A stretch of DNA of 64,000 nt. It comes from Auriscalpium vulgare. Lineage: Eukaryota > Basidiomycota > Agaricomycetes > Russulales > Auriscalpiaceae. The translations under genes were made by a program, and so were the position numbers. The stretch lies in assembly GCA_019915015.1 (NCBI GenBank), contig JAHBBC010000006.1, forward strand, positions 1,488,001-1,552,000. Reading direction: 5' to 3'. Shown here piece after piece: positions 10,694 to 21,936 of the stretch. Below the pieces are notes generated by a model that was not told the DNA's origin, did not search any database, and worked only from the letters and a program-made list of their open reading frames with translations. Numbering within the stretch: position 1 is the stretch's first letter; the number at the start of each line of letters is the position of its first letter.

Positions 10694-12727
10694 TCAGTAC
10701 TCCAATGAAGCTTCCAACATCCTCGTCAGATTCTCCGTCCCATCCTCGCCGACGACATCACCAATCCCCGGCGCAAGGTCCAGTACGCGCCGCTGCGGGA
10801 TCGTGCCCTCCACCAGCATCGGCACGTCCGCCTTCGTGTACCCGACCGCCTTGAGCCCGCGCGGAACCCCGAGACTGTCGAGGAAACTGGCGATAGCCTC
10901 GTAGAGATGCGCGCCGATGGCGTTATCCGGAATCGAGTTGATCGACGGGTCGGTGAGCGACGTTTGTCTGAATACGGCGAGCGCGTGGCGATGCCGGTCG
11001 GGAGAAGACGGCGCGGTGAATTGGAAGACTGCGGGACCGGTAAGAGCAACGCTGAAAAGATGGGTCGGTGAAGCAGCTCTTGTCCGATTTGCACGGGAAT
11101 TTGCACGTACCTAACGCCATGAGGGATGATAGGATGGTCCACGGCATAACCGGCGTGCTTGTACTTAGGGCCCTTTTTGTTCAGGCCTGAGATCTATATA
11201 TACCCTCCGTGAGTCTCGCGAGGAAAAGGCATGCTATGACAGGGCTTACTGGATAACTCATCCCGTGGCAAAGATGTACTCCTGCATTTCCAAATCCTAT
11301 GCCGGCGAAAGACGCGGCCAACCTGGGAGTTTGTATCACATCAGCAACACATCATCCACAAATGCCGCCCGGAACTGACAAAAGCTGTCTCCGTGCTTCA
11401 GTGTCATCGGGGTTCTTTGCGACCCGCGGAAGGAATTTGACAGTCTGTTCCAACGCCCATGACGAGAAAATATCTGCCACCGGATTGCTCCCCTGGTAAG
11501 CTGGCCGGAGAATGGGATTCGATGGCCGGGGTGTCCGCTCGGTGTACCTGCCATGAGTAGATTGAGGTAGGTGTCAACTAGCCAGAGGATCAGAGACTAA
11601 CGGAATGGCGGTGAAGCTTTCCAGACTGTGGAACAAGACATCCAGCCCTGCACTTATGTGTACAGCCGTTGGACAACTCTCTGTGTTGAACGTGTCCACT
11701 ATTCCCAGCACAGGCTTCATGGAGCGACTCGCAATACCTGTCTTGAACGACTTCGAAGGGAGGTCGAGAATGGCAGTACCCGTCGTCTCTGATCCTGTGC
11801 CCGCCGTCGTGGGGACTTGGTGGGACCGCGATTGAGCTCATGAGACACAGAACATGGAAATGCACGTACCGGCAATGAGAGGCCGTAACGCCTTCACTAT
11901 GGGAAGCCCTTTCCCCACCGGTGCATTGATGAAGTCATACAGGTCGGATTCACCGTAGACGGTAAAGCTTTTGAGACGAACGTTTGGTAGTGTTCACGGT
12001 GTTGTATAACGAGAACGTACAGATTGGTAGCCTTCGCGGTATCAATGACACTTCCACCACCTACACTATATGGAAAATGAGGTGAATAGCAGAACCATTG
12101 GTCCGAGGATCCAACTTGACGTACGCGAGGAAATGACTGAAGTCGTGCTGCCTCGCCCAGGCAATTGCGTCCCTCCAGCTATGCTCGGTGGGCTCAGTAA
12201 CGACCCTGTCATACACCTCAAAAGGTAGATCGCTCTGTGCGGACAGCGAATCGACAGCCTTTGAAACGTGTTGGATTTGAGCGCTACGCCATCGACGTAA
12301 TACGACGCACCATCTTCATGGGCAGCAGCTTCGCCACGTTTGGGTCTGTGAACACTCCGACCTTGGGGGCCCCAGCAAGAGCATGTCAGCGCGGAGTGAG
12401 TGTTGCATACGCTAGTTGTTGCGCACCTTGGTAGCCTTCATGTTCTTCAGGTCCATACCGACCTCACGTGTAACGCCATCGCCGAAGCGAAGGTTCGAGG
12501 CTGCGACCTCATCACAGGTCAGGCTGGCAACACGAGGAGCAGGGAGGGGAGGTGCAACTCACCTCAAATGCGTACTCCTTCTCGACGACGTTCACAGGAG
12601 TAGCGAGCCTCCGTAGGTGGTTGAGCGGCGCATGTAGATGATGTGCACCTCCGTGACACGGGCAGGCGGTATGCCGAGAGGCGTCCATGAGGCGGAGAAT
12701 AGCGCTGCGAGATGCTGGAGGGGCCAT
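10694..12727 (-). CDS. mitochondrial hydroxyacid-oxoacid transhydrogenase (ADHFE1/HOT type, iron-containing ADH family)
   Basis: This enzyme transfers hydride from 4-hydroxybutyrate to 2-oxoglutarate, giving succinate semialdehyde and D-2-hydroxyglutarate, in mitochondria. Visible blocks, in order, are [57 protein letters not shown] (the GGGS nucleotide loop), [26 protein letters not shown] (a metal-ligand His), [16 protein letters not shown] (two more His) and [15 protein letters not shown]. The C-terminus has [16 protein letters not shown] and [19 protein letters not shown]. The start at 12727 gives a basic/Ser-rich leader compatible with mitochondrial import; no upstream in-frame ATG was found. 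It has about ten introns. It is transcribed in the same direction as HIS6, 174 bp upstream of it, but not functionally linked. (The longer motif quoted is split: [10 protein letters not shown], then [10 protein letters not shown], then [12 protein letters not shown].). Confidence 0.93.
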
Positions 12728-13526
12728 GGCTGTCGAGAAGAGAGGCGCGAGAGTGCGAACAGGTGATGCATGGTGGGTATTTATGGGGAGGTGAGTGCAA
12801 CGGTGCGGGGTTCCGGCTATGTCGTAATGCGGGGTAGCCGATCGCCGATTTCTGTATGTTTTCTACTGTATGTATGTTTTCTCAAGTATGCACCGCGAAA
12901 CATTAATGCTCATGTAGCTTAATGCTTCTGGGATCACCCGAGTATGGCAGGTGCTAGCTGGCCGCAGATCTAGGTGCCAAAAGGCAGAGTCGGTTCGAGG
13001 ACTCGATGTTGCACAGTGACCCACCGATACTGCTTGCCTCGCTCAGTCAAGGCCTGGTCACCTGTCTACTTGCCCATCTCAAAGAGCGTGCATACGGGAT
13101 TTGTTGATGTCGGATACCGAAGAAACACTGGAACAGATGTGAGCATTAATACGATCGGCCCTGGCAAACAGTACGTACCTCGACATGATCGCATCGCTGC
13201 GAACACCGCCTCTCGGTACGCGCACACGCGGGGTTGCTATCATATCCTATCATATTCCGGCATTGAGTGCCAGGGAGCGCGGGCGCTGGGCGGGCAGGGC
13301 TAGGCAGGGCAGCGCGGCGACTGCGATCAAACGCGGCCTTCCCACGGTACTATCTGGGCTCACCTCTTCTTCCCATTTCGTGGCGGCTGCGAACCGCGTC
13401 CAGAGGCTCTCTTCCTCCCTCCGACTCCCCTCCGGAAGGCTCGCTGGACTCCCTCCTCTCGTTCACCGTCCCTCTTTAACTCGGGCTCCCCCAACCACCT
13501 TCTTTTGGCTTGCCGTCGACCCGACA
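12728..13526. other. intergenic region between divergent genes
   Basis: This is the promoter side of both the transhydrogenase (-) and the aspartic protease (+). It contains a G-rich run with gggcgg/gggcagg repeats at 13265-13320 and a pyrimidine-rich stretch at 13370-13500 before the protease start. No exon with recognisable motifs was found. Confidence 0.5.
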
Positions 13527-15701
13527 TGAAGCTCTACTATGCTTTCCACGCTGTCCTCGCTCTCCACGCTGCAACTGCTATCGCCATCCGGATACCCTTC
13601 ACCAAAGCAAAGCGCCACGCCCGCACACGACGCAGTGGCGATGGGAAGCTTGCAGTCCTCCGTCCCCATGTGCTGGCAGCCTCCACCCTCCCAGCCGACT
13701 CGGGTTTAAGGTGCGCTGTTCCGCGCATGACAGCGAGCGCCCTACTTATGCACGTCGATAGCACTGTCAACGACATGATATACATAGCCAATGTGAGTCT
13801 ACCTATATCTGCTTCCACTCCGGGACTCATGACGTTACCAGATCACTTTGGGAGGCACTGGTCCGTCTTCGGCCACTGCCACTGCAGGTTGATCTCAACG
13901 GACTGACATGTCGCGCAGAATATCGCGTGCAGCTTGACACAGGCTCCTCAGACCTATGGATTAAGGGCCCTTCCAGTCCACTACCAAATGCTGAACAGTC
14001 GGTCCGTGTAATCGCACCGTTTGGCCTGTCCGACACTGCTCACATATTACTCGCAGTCGATAACCTATAACTTGACTGTGAGGGCACCTCCCTCCATCCC
14101 GCAGCGTTGTCCTGATTTCATCCTTTCAGTATGGTATTGGCTGGGCGTACGGCCATGTCTCCTACGCCACGGCAGAGTTTGCAGGGTTAGTGCATACTGC
14201 CATCTCTACCAGTCATTCTGACGTGGCTTCCTCCAGCATCAACGTCACCAAACAAGCATTCCTGGACGTTGCCTCAGCACAGAACCCTGCACTCACGTAT
14301 GGCACCAGTGGCATCCTTGGCCTCGGCTTCACATCCCTGTCCACGATAGACGCACTTGTCAACCAGACAAGCCAAGCCACAGGCCGTAGCCTGCTCTACA
14401 ATCTTTTCGCTGACAATCCCTCCGAGCCAAACTATATTGCTTTCTCATTGCAGAGATCTAACGACCCGGAAGCCGAGGTTGAGGGCACATTCCTCGTCGG
14501 CGAGACGGACCCTCAGTACGCAGCGGTCAACGACACCACTCCCATTCCCACATTCCCTCTGGTAAACCCGAATCGCTGGAATATACTTCTCGACGCTGTC
14601 ATCGTCGGGTCAACGGTGGTTCCCGTTACCTCCGTAGTCCCAAATGCCCCCACAAATAAGGCTGTTGTTCTGCTGGACAGTGGGACGTCCTATTCGTGCG
14701 TTGACGTTGATATTGAATATTGTGCCTGTCTGACTTCGCGGTAGCTACGCCCCTTCAGACGTCTGCCAAGCCATCTACGGCAACATACCAGGTGCTGCGT
14801 TTGACAGCGCCCTCGGGCAGTGGTCCGTCCCGTGCAATGCTGAAATCGACGTGGCTTTGCAGTTCAAGTGCGTAAATTCGTGTTCAAGCTTCTAGAGTTG
14901 CGCTGACGCTGTCGCAGTGGCCAAGTCTTCCCACTACATCCACTCGATGTCGTGCCCACGAGTTTGACGGATACTAAGAGCTGTGTCGGGTCGTTTGTCC
15001 CGCAGGACATCTCCAATGTCGGGGCAGGCAACTTGTGAGGCCCTCACCCGTTTCTCTCCTTCCGTCCCTGACGTTCATTCAGCGACTGGATTGTGGGCGA
15101 CAACTTCCTGCGCTCCGTGTACTCCGTCTACGACTTTGGCGACTTTGATTCCTCAGGGAACATGGGCAACCCGTACATCAAGCTCCTTCCATTAGTAGAC
15201 CCCAACGAGGCTTCGGCCGACTTCGCGTCGGTTCGCGGCAGCGTCGCTCGCGACAACATCACATACAACGCCGCCAACTCCACTGGCTCCGGGCGGACCA
15301 CTGTGTCGCTCTCGGACGATATCACCGACACGCTCAACAAGGTGTCGATTTACTTCCCCGCGTTGATCGCCGTCATGGCGTTCAATGGCTTCGTCGTGCT
15401 CCTCCTCGCCGGCATCGCGATCTTCTGGCTGTGCCGTCGCCAGGGCGGGATGTCGTTGCCACGCACGCGGCGGACGAGGGGCCGCGCAACGCCCATGCCG
15501 CTACCGCTCGAGTCGATCTTGGTCAACGGCCGCGATTCGGTGCATTCGGGAGGCTCGCCCCGGCACCAGTACGAGCCCGTCTCGATGGCCCTCACCGACG
15601 ACACCTTCGTCCCGCCATCACCTGCCTTCCACGGCTATTCAGATGGCGGCACGCTCAAGGCAGGCCGGCAGCTCATTGACCGGCCGAAATCTGTGGCGTG
15701 A
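13527..15701 (+). CDS. pepsin-type aspartic protease (family A1) with C-terminal membrane anchor
   Basis: This is a secretory-pathway aspartyl protease. A signal peptide begins MKLYYAFHAVLALHAATA. Splicing joins STVNDMIYIAN to ITLGGTEYRV, followed by QLDTGSSDLWIKG (first catalytic Asp), YGIGWAYGHVSYATAEFAG (flap region), TSGILGLGFTSLS, VVLLDSGTSYS (second catalytic Asp) and DWIVGDNFLRSVYSVYDFG. After the protease domain come several N-glycosylation sequons and a strong transmembrane helix (YFPALIAVMAFNGFVVLLLA). A basic stop-transfer and a Ser/Pro-rich cytoplasmic tail of about 100 residues follow. The tail means it is membrane-tethered, probably at the cell surface or vacuole, rather than freely secreted. 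About eight introns; no lesions seen. Stop at 15699-15701. Confidence 0.9.
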
Positions 15702-15830
15702 GCTGCTGCGCGCGGATGTGGTGCGCTGTGTATACGCTGTGGTAGGATGTGTGTTTGACCTGATCGACGCCTATATATACACGCGAGTTAACGCTCACAT
15801 CGAGTGCTGATTAGCTTGCTTTCATACATG

Positions 15831-16127
15831 CATACAAGCCGGATATCGTTGCATGCATTGATGTATGTCGTATACCTCCCCTCTATTACTTTGGAGGGCC
15901 TCACGCTTCTCCTGGACTTTCCTTTGGGCTAATGGCATATTATTGAACTCATTCTGTAACATGCTCTATCTGTGACTAGACAGTAATGGCGGCCTCCTGG
16001 GCTGTCGGTGTCGCTTCGGCGCGTCCTTCACATTCCTCTCGAGGCGCTTCGCTTCGCTCCTCATCGCCAGCCCTGTGACACGGCTGATGCTGTCCACCTT
16101 ATCTTCGCTCAGCGCAACATCCACCGC
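15831..16127 (-). pseudogene. decayed duplicate of the PPR gene 3' end (left copy of a direct repeat)
   Basis: This ~297-bp segment is a diverged copy of 19568-19870. It includes the 3' flank and the last ~45 codons of the PPR gene. On the minus strand it reads AVDVALSEDKVDSISRVTGL against AVDVALSQDKVDSISRVTWL in the intact gene, so the reading frame is partly kept, but the stop codon is lost and no upstream PPR sequence is present. Both copies lie in the same orientation on either side of the P450 gene. Confidence 0.85.
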
Positions 16128-16862
16128 GTGGGACGAGTCAGGCGAGCTAAGGCCAGCCAATCGTCTCAGCGTGCACGGCCTCCTCGTTGTACCCCGAAAA
16201 TCCAATATGCGGGTAGGGTCAGGCCGGCTTCGGATAACAATCTTGGGCCCCGCCGTCTAGTCAGCGGTTCACCAGCGGTCACCCTGCGTCCCTCACAGAA
16301 AATAAGACCCACAATCTGCTGATAACGAGGCGATCAAAGGATTTAGAAGGGAATTTGACAACGAACCTGGGAGCAAGTGGAGGTAGTGTGGAGGTGCAGA
16401 GATAGTCATCGACGGGGACTCTAAATTTGCACCAGTAAGCGTGAAAATCCGATCGATGAGATGCGACGGCGAAGCAACGTACGCATTTGCCAGGAGGATG
16501 TTGCGTTTGGGCATGAACTGCTGCGCAAAAGCAGTCTCGCCGAGCTTTTCTCGCTTCCGTTAACGAGCAAGCAAGCTGGTAGCGCAACGCTGATCCAGAT
16601 GAGTGTATGTTCGGCCGTCGAGTAGACAGGGAGCGGTGCGCCGGGTGCCTTAGCGCTCCTGGTGCCTGATATCGCTGTGCGGCGTGTCGAGATAGACTTT
16701 CGTCTGCATGGCCCCTTGTGGGCTTCGCGGCGGGGCACAGCGATGTGCGCGAGTGACGCAAATCTCAGCGCGCTGGCGACGCAGGCTTGCCACGGTCACA
16801 GGGTGAGAAGCGAAATGAGGCATGCAATTGTCGACGCGCGTGCAGAAGCTTCAGCGCTTCAG

Positions 16863-16909
16863 CTTGAACGATCGAGTACAGCCTGAGCTTCCTTGAACGA
16901 TCGAGTACA
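16863..16909. repeat. 18-bp direct repeat, two copies
   Basis: Bases 16863-16880 (cttgaacgatcgagtaca) recur exactly at 16892-16909. The unit contains the palindrome cgatcg. It could be a regulatory repeat ahead of the P450 or a small replication-slippage product. Confidence 0.6.
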
Positions 16910-17361
16910 ATTGATTACGTAGCTCTGACCGCAGAGCATCCTATTCTATGAGTTATTAAGCATCCTATCCCCCTGTGAGTTCGCCGACACCAATTTCTCA
17001 ACTCGCCTTCTTGCTTGCCAACATACGTCTCTTCTGTACTACCGGCTGATCGACTATCATCGGCCGCGTTCGTTCAGTCTGCTTCCAGGAGACTACGTCT
17101 CTTCCGCTTTTCGGGAATGAAGTGAAGTCCATGGCCTGCAACCATCTGTGCAGGGGCAATGGTCTGCTGAAATTTTACGGTTCAAGCGCGAGCGACTGCG
17201 AGCGACCCTTCTACAACTCATAGCACGCCAGGGCCATATTAAAGTCCGAAATTTTCTATATGGAGAAGCAACCCGCGTGCGGCGCTTCTTCTCTCTTCTT
17301 CTGTGAAGTGTCGCGGAAGAGTCGATCCGGCAGCAATGCAAATGACTACTCTGCGGCCTCG

Positions 17362-17375
17362 TATAAAATATAAAA
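17362..17375 (+). promoter_or_regulatory. TATA element of the P450 gene
   Basis: TATAAAATATAAAA lies 32-45 bp upstream of the ATG at 17407, the best TATA match in the window. Confidence 0.6.
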
Positions 17376-17406
17376 TGGTGCGTAATTCGAAAATCCACCA
17401 ACAACC

Positions 17407-19300
17407 ATGCCTTCTACATCCCTTGCTTCCTCCCTAGTCACCGCCTTCTCTGGCCATTATACTCTCATATGTGGTGCGGCCGTCGCCGCCATTGTGCTGC
17501 TCGTGGTGCGATATCAAAATAGCCCATGGCGAAAGCTGCCACCAGGTCCTCGCGGCTTGCCCATACTGGGAAACGTTCTCGATCTCCGCGGTGAATTCTG
17601 GCTGAAGTTCATGGTTTGGAAGCATACGTACGGTGAGTCACGCCCCTCAGTACGAGCTCTGCCCTGGCTTACCACTGGCAACGTAGGCGACGTGTTCTCC
17701 TTGGATGTGCTGGGAGATACAATCATCGTCTTGAACACCGTGAAGGCAGGCGCAGACCTCTTAGACCGCCGTGCGGCGACCTATTCCGATCGCGGCCGTT
17801 TGATCGCTGGCGGTGACGTCATGTGTGGCGGGCTTGCCCTCGCCTTCCAGAATACCGGTACTCGGTACGTCTCAGTCTCTGACGGTCTGTGTTTCCTTTC
17901 GAGCTTTGATTGCAGATGGAGACGGATGCGAAAGGCCACCCAAGAAGCCCTGAACGACAAGGGTGTCTTGAAGCAACTGGATCATGACAATGTCAGCGAG
18001 GCTATCGTTCTGACTCTCGGACTCTTGAAGGAACCTGGCCACTACCGCGGGCACATACACCGCACGACGGCTTCCTTGGTCTTGTCGGCAACATACGGAA
18101 CGCCTCCAGTCGCGTCGAAAGACGACACGATAGTGCAGCTCGCGGACGAATGGACCGCCCGTCTCGTGGGGGAGAATGGTCTCGGGGCGCACCTTGTTGA
18201 TACATTCCCGGTGCTGCGGCACGTTCCTCGTCGGTGAGTTCGCTGCCGACGATTGCCGAATTTACGCTCATGAGACAACGCCAGCTTTTCAAAGTGGAGG
18301 AGACAGGCTGAAGCGTGGTTTGCTCAAGACACAAGTAGATTCATTGATTTACTGAAGGGAGTCCAGTCAGACATGGTACGTCTGCACATAGTGGACATTT
18401 GCCATGGTCGCTCAAGAGAAGCAGGATGCGGGCGTTGAACGGCCTAGTCTCGCTAGCGTCGTACTCAGAACCGACGAAATGCGCCACAGCCTCTCTTCTC
18501 TCGAAAAGGCCTGGACAGCCGGCTTCATGTAGTGCGTCTGACCTTCTACTGATCTTTTTTCACCTTCCTCATTTTCGACAGCGGCGCCGGCACCGATACA
18601 ATGGCGACCACTTTCGAATGGTGGATGCTCGCCATGATTTCGCACCCGGACATCCAGGCGCGAGCACAAGCCGAGCTCGACACTGTCGTCGGACGTGCGC
18701 GCATCCCCACCGCGGCGGACCTTCCGAACCTCCCGTACGTGCGCGCGACGATCCGCGAGGCGCTGCGCTGGCGGCCCGCCTCCCCGACCGGAATGCCGCA
18801 CCGCGCGAGCCAGGACGACTGGTACGAGGGCATGTTCATTCCCAAGGGCGCCCTCGTTATCCCCAACGTGGCCGCCATGAACCTCGAGCCGTACGGCGCG
18901 GATGCACACATGTTCGAGCCTGCGCGGCACCTCAACGTGCGAGGCGAGATGGCACCCGCCCCGGCGGACACGCATGACGAGGGCCACGTCACGTTTGGAT
19001 TTGGGCGCCGCCTATGTGTCGGACGGCACGTTGCGAACGCATCGCTCGCTCTGCATGCCGCTGTGACGCTATGGGCGTGCTCGATGGGTCTCGCGAAGGA
19101 TGAAGCGGGGCGGGATATCCCTGTGGATGTCGATAGGAGGGACATCAATGGATTGAGCGTGTGAGTTGCGTTCCGTTCCACTCTGGACGTCGCTGACGCT
19201 TAGTTACAGGCGTCCCCAGCCATTCAAGTGCAGTATCGTACCACGCTTCTCCGACTCACCCCATATTCTGGTTGAAGAACATGACATGCGTGTGCTTTGA
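17407..19300 (+). CDS. cytochrome P450 monooxygenase (microsomal, class II type)
   Basis: This is a heme-thiolate monooxygenase on the ER membrane. The N-terminal anchor (YTLICGAAVAAIVLLVVRY) is followed by the proline hinge KLPPGPRGLPILGN. The C-helix has WRRMRKATQEAL. The I-helix oxygen-binding motif is AGTDTMATTFEWW, the K-helix ExxR is REALRWRP, then comes FEPARHL, and the heme loop FGFGRRLCVGRHVA has the Cys ligand. The last exon begins RPQPFKCSIVPRF and stops at 19298-19300. About seven short introns, frame intact throughout. The sequence resembles the O-methylsterigmatocystin-oxidoreductase-like P450s that agaricomycetes have in large numbers, but the subfamily and substrate are unknown. 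It sits between two direct repeats derived from the neighbouring PPR gene. Confidence 0.93.
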
Positions 19301-19567
19301 TGATTTCATTTTATTTTAAAGTATTACCTCCAGGAAGTAGGTCTTGTCTACATGACAGATTGCTCGGGAACTCGGGCAATGGGAACGCGTAGTTCGAACA
19401 CATTTACTCCGCCGACATCTGCGACAATTTTCGTTTGCACGCCCAAGTATTGTATATTTGAGCCGTCGAGGGCTGAGAACGCAGCCTCGATATTCGAGTA
19501 CCTTCTGTCGCAGTGGTCGGTGTCGTTGTCGTCCACGAGAGTTGCTTCGCCCTCCCGCCTGGCCGTA
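19301..19567 (-). other. orphan coding-like stretch between P450 and repeat
   Basis: On the minus strand, from the repeat border (about 19590) to a stop at 19348, there is an uninterrupted frame of about 80 codons with protein-like composition (for example RYSNIEAAFSALDGSNIQYL and TKIVADVGGVNVFELRVP). It has no start of its own. It may be the 3' end of a gene truncated by the rearrangement that made the direct repeats. I do not recognise the family. Confidence 0.3.
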
Positions 19568-19870
19568 CATACAAGCCGGATATCGTTGCATGCATTAATG
19601 CATGTCGTATACCTCCCCTATATTACTTTGGAAGGCCTCACGCTTCTCTCCTGTACCTTCCTTTGGGCTAATGGCATATTATTGAACTTATTCTATAACA
19701 TGCTCTATACGTGACTAGACTGTAATAGCTGGCTCCTAGGTGGTCGGTCGGTGTCGCTTCGGCGCGTCCTTCACACTCTTCTCGCTACGCTTCGCTTCGC
19801 TCCTCATCGCCAGCCATGTGACACGGCTGATGCTGTCCACCTTGTCTTGGCTCAGCGCAACATCCACCGC
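19568..19870. repeat. right copy of ~300-bp direct repeat (3' end of PPR gene)
   Basis: This is the parental copy of the repeat at 15831-16127, in the same orientation and 3.7 kb away. It spans about 168 bp of 3' flank plus the last ~45 codons of the PPR gene. By eye the two copies agree at roughly 85% of positions. Confidence 0.85.
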
Positions 19871-21546
19871 CGTGATGACCAGCGCCGGGAGCGTCACCGC
19901 GACCGCCTTAACTTCCGCCTCGGACGGGTTGTCGCTGCGCTTGACCGCCCGCGCTGTCGCGCTCCAATTCGTGACGATTTCCTGCCCGTACGTGTGGAAC
20001 AGCTGCAGACATTGATGTGCGTTTTCAGGCCTGCGCGTCGACAGAGCGGTGCGGAAGAGGTAACACCAGACTCTGGGCTGCGGATGGAACTTCCAGGGCT
20101 TGCCGTCCTTCCAATCTACCTGCGGGTGCTCCACCTCCTCTACGCCGGCTCTGGCAGACTCGGCCAAGGGCATGCCAGTCAGGAGCTCGACGAGCTTGAC
20201 CGCCGTGTTCCAATCGCGACACGCCGAGGTGAGATTGAAGACGACGGCGAGGGTGGACGGGGTAGGCGGCTGCGCACCAGACGGGACCGCGAGCGTGCGC
20301 TCTAGCAGGCGCAGCGCATGCGCAGCTTGTGTGTCGTCACCGGCAGTCGCCAGGGAGTGCCGCGCGTACAAGATCTGCGCGGCGTGATATGAGCGAAATT
20401 CGGATGCGTCTGGTCCGTCCAGGAGCCGGTCACCGTAGGATATACAGAGGTCATGTTGCTTGATGATATTACACGCCCGCAAAATTTGATCATACGCGTA
20501 TCGATTGAGTTCAACGCGAGGGCGGAGGCGGTCTCCGTCCACGGGAAGACCGCAAAATTCGTGGAAGATGGAGAGAATCAGGGCGTGTTCAGACTTTCCA
20601 CCTTTGGCGAGGACACTGAAGGCTGACTCCAGCACCCTGGAGTCGACTTTGGCATCCGGGTTCTGCTCCATGAGCTTCGACAGGAGGCGCCAAAAGTACT
20701 TCGTGTCCGATATATTCTGCGCCGCCACGTCACCGTCGTGCGGTAGCGTTTCCCGCTTGGCGATGGCCGCGAGCACTTTCTCGAAAATCTTTGCATTTGG
20801 CGCAAAGATGCCGTTCGCGTCGAGATCATGGAAGACGTCAAATGCCTTCTGGTGAAGCCCTACATCTCCGAGGACTTCGATGTAGAGAGCAATGGGATAG
20901 AGGACCAGGTCCGGGTCGTGAACTCTGCTGCGCTGCCACATCTCCGGGTCCTTGCGGTACTGGTCGAGGTGAGCCTTCGCGTTCTCGTACACGGCGGTTA
21001 CATTCTCGAATATCTTTGTGTACTGTTTCCAGTCTTGTATGGACCCGTAGCCAGTCATCATGGTGTTGAAGGTGCGTTGATTCGGTATGAACCCGCGGCG
21101 CTTTAACTGTACTAGCGAGTTCAGCGCGAACGTGAACACACCCGAAAGGCACGTACATCTGTGTACAACTTGAATGCAAGCTTGTACTTTTTCGCCTGCA
21201 TGGTCTCTTGAATGAGGCTGTTCCAGACTTTTATGTTCTGCGCGTCGTGCGGTGCGTTTTGCAGCATATCATATGCTCCTTCGACGTCTTCACGTTGACA
21301 TAGCGCCTTCATGCGTTCCCAGAGAGCATACGCTGTTAAGAGTCGTGGGGAGGAGGGCTCATCTGAGCGCGGAGGACGTCTCGAGGACGTGGAAGGTTTC
21401 CGATCACTTCTCGCGGAAGGTCGTTTTGGCCCCGAGTGGATAGGAAAGGGATTGCCGAGGTCCACTGAGATCGAGCGCTGTATGTCAGATGCATTGAGAA
21501 CGGGAGTGCGAAGGGTACGACGGGCAGAGTGAGCGACACGAAGCAT
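19736..21546 (-). CDS. pentatricopeptide-repeat (PPR) protein, probably mitochondrial
   Basis: This is a helical-repeat RNA-binding protein, likely acting on mitochondrial transcripts. I chose the start at 21546 because it gives MLRVAHSARRTLRTPVLNAS, a typical mitochondrial presequence; an in-frame ATG at 21738 would add 64 residues. Exon 1 is 21546-21157 and exon 2 is 21106-19736, joined as KLYTD|LKRRGFIPNQRTFNTM, which is a PPR repeat. Other repeat-like units are AYDMLQNAPHDAQNIKVWNS, LVLYPIALYIEVLGDVGLHQ and HQCLQLFHTYG. The protein is about 585 residues and ends with a lysine/arginine-rich tail. Its 3' end has been duplicated upstream of the P450. PPR target specificity cannot be read here. 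Confidence 0.85.
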
Positions 21547-21936
21547 CGCGTCGACTTGCAAGCCTACGCGCACGCGAACAAGTCGTCCGGCAACTGCCGA
21601 GGATGCAGTGCACGCCCGGCGCACCGACTCCGAGGCATCTCCTTGGATTATCCTCTCCAGGCCATATGACCTCCCTGTTCTTTGTCTAATCAATCGCCGA
21701 GGTGGACATTCGGAAACTGTTTGACTCTCGGCTGCCAAGCGTGCTCGTCGCCATGCTCTTTCCAGGCTGAGGAACTCGAGGATCTAGGCAAAGGTTCGGG
21801 GATTCCACTGAACCACCAACCGCTCGACGTTGGACACGTTGCTGATCCGATGCAGGAGAGGTCCCGAGGCCTCGTATAAAGCTGCGCTGTCTGCCTCGAC
21901 ACGATCTGCTTCCCTTGAGCCCTGAATGACGTCACC
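21547..21936. other. divergent intergenic region
   Basis: This is the 5' flank of both the PPR gene (-) and the secreted-protein gene (+). An in-frame N-terminal extension of the PPR ORF reaches 21738. A TATA box for the plus-strand gene is at 21875-21880. Nothing else was recognised. Confidence 0.5.
21875..21880 (+). promoter_or_regulatory. TATA box of the secreted-protein gene
   Basis: TATAAA lies 57 bp upstream of the ATG at 21937. Confidence 0.5.

Larger units (their letters stand above)
16128..17406. other. intergenic region upstream of the P450, no assigned gene
   Basis: The minus strand from about 16760 to 16280 has fairly long open stretches (for example one reading MPKRNILLANAYVAS near 16514). 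I recognise no family and see no complete gene, so it may be remnant coding DNA. An 18-bp direct repeat and a TATA box are listed separately. Confidence 0.4.
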
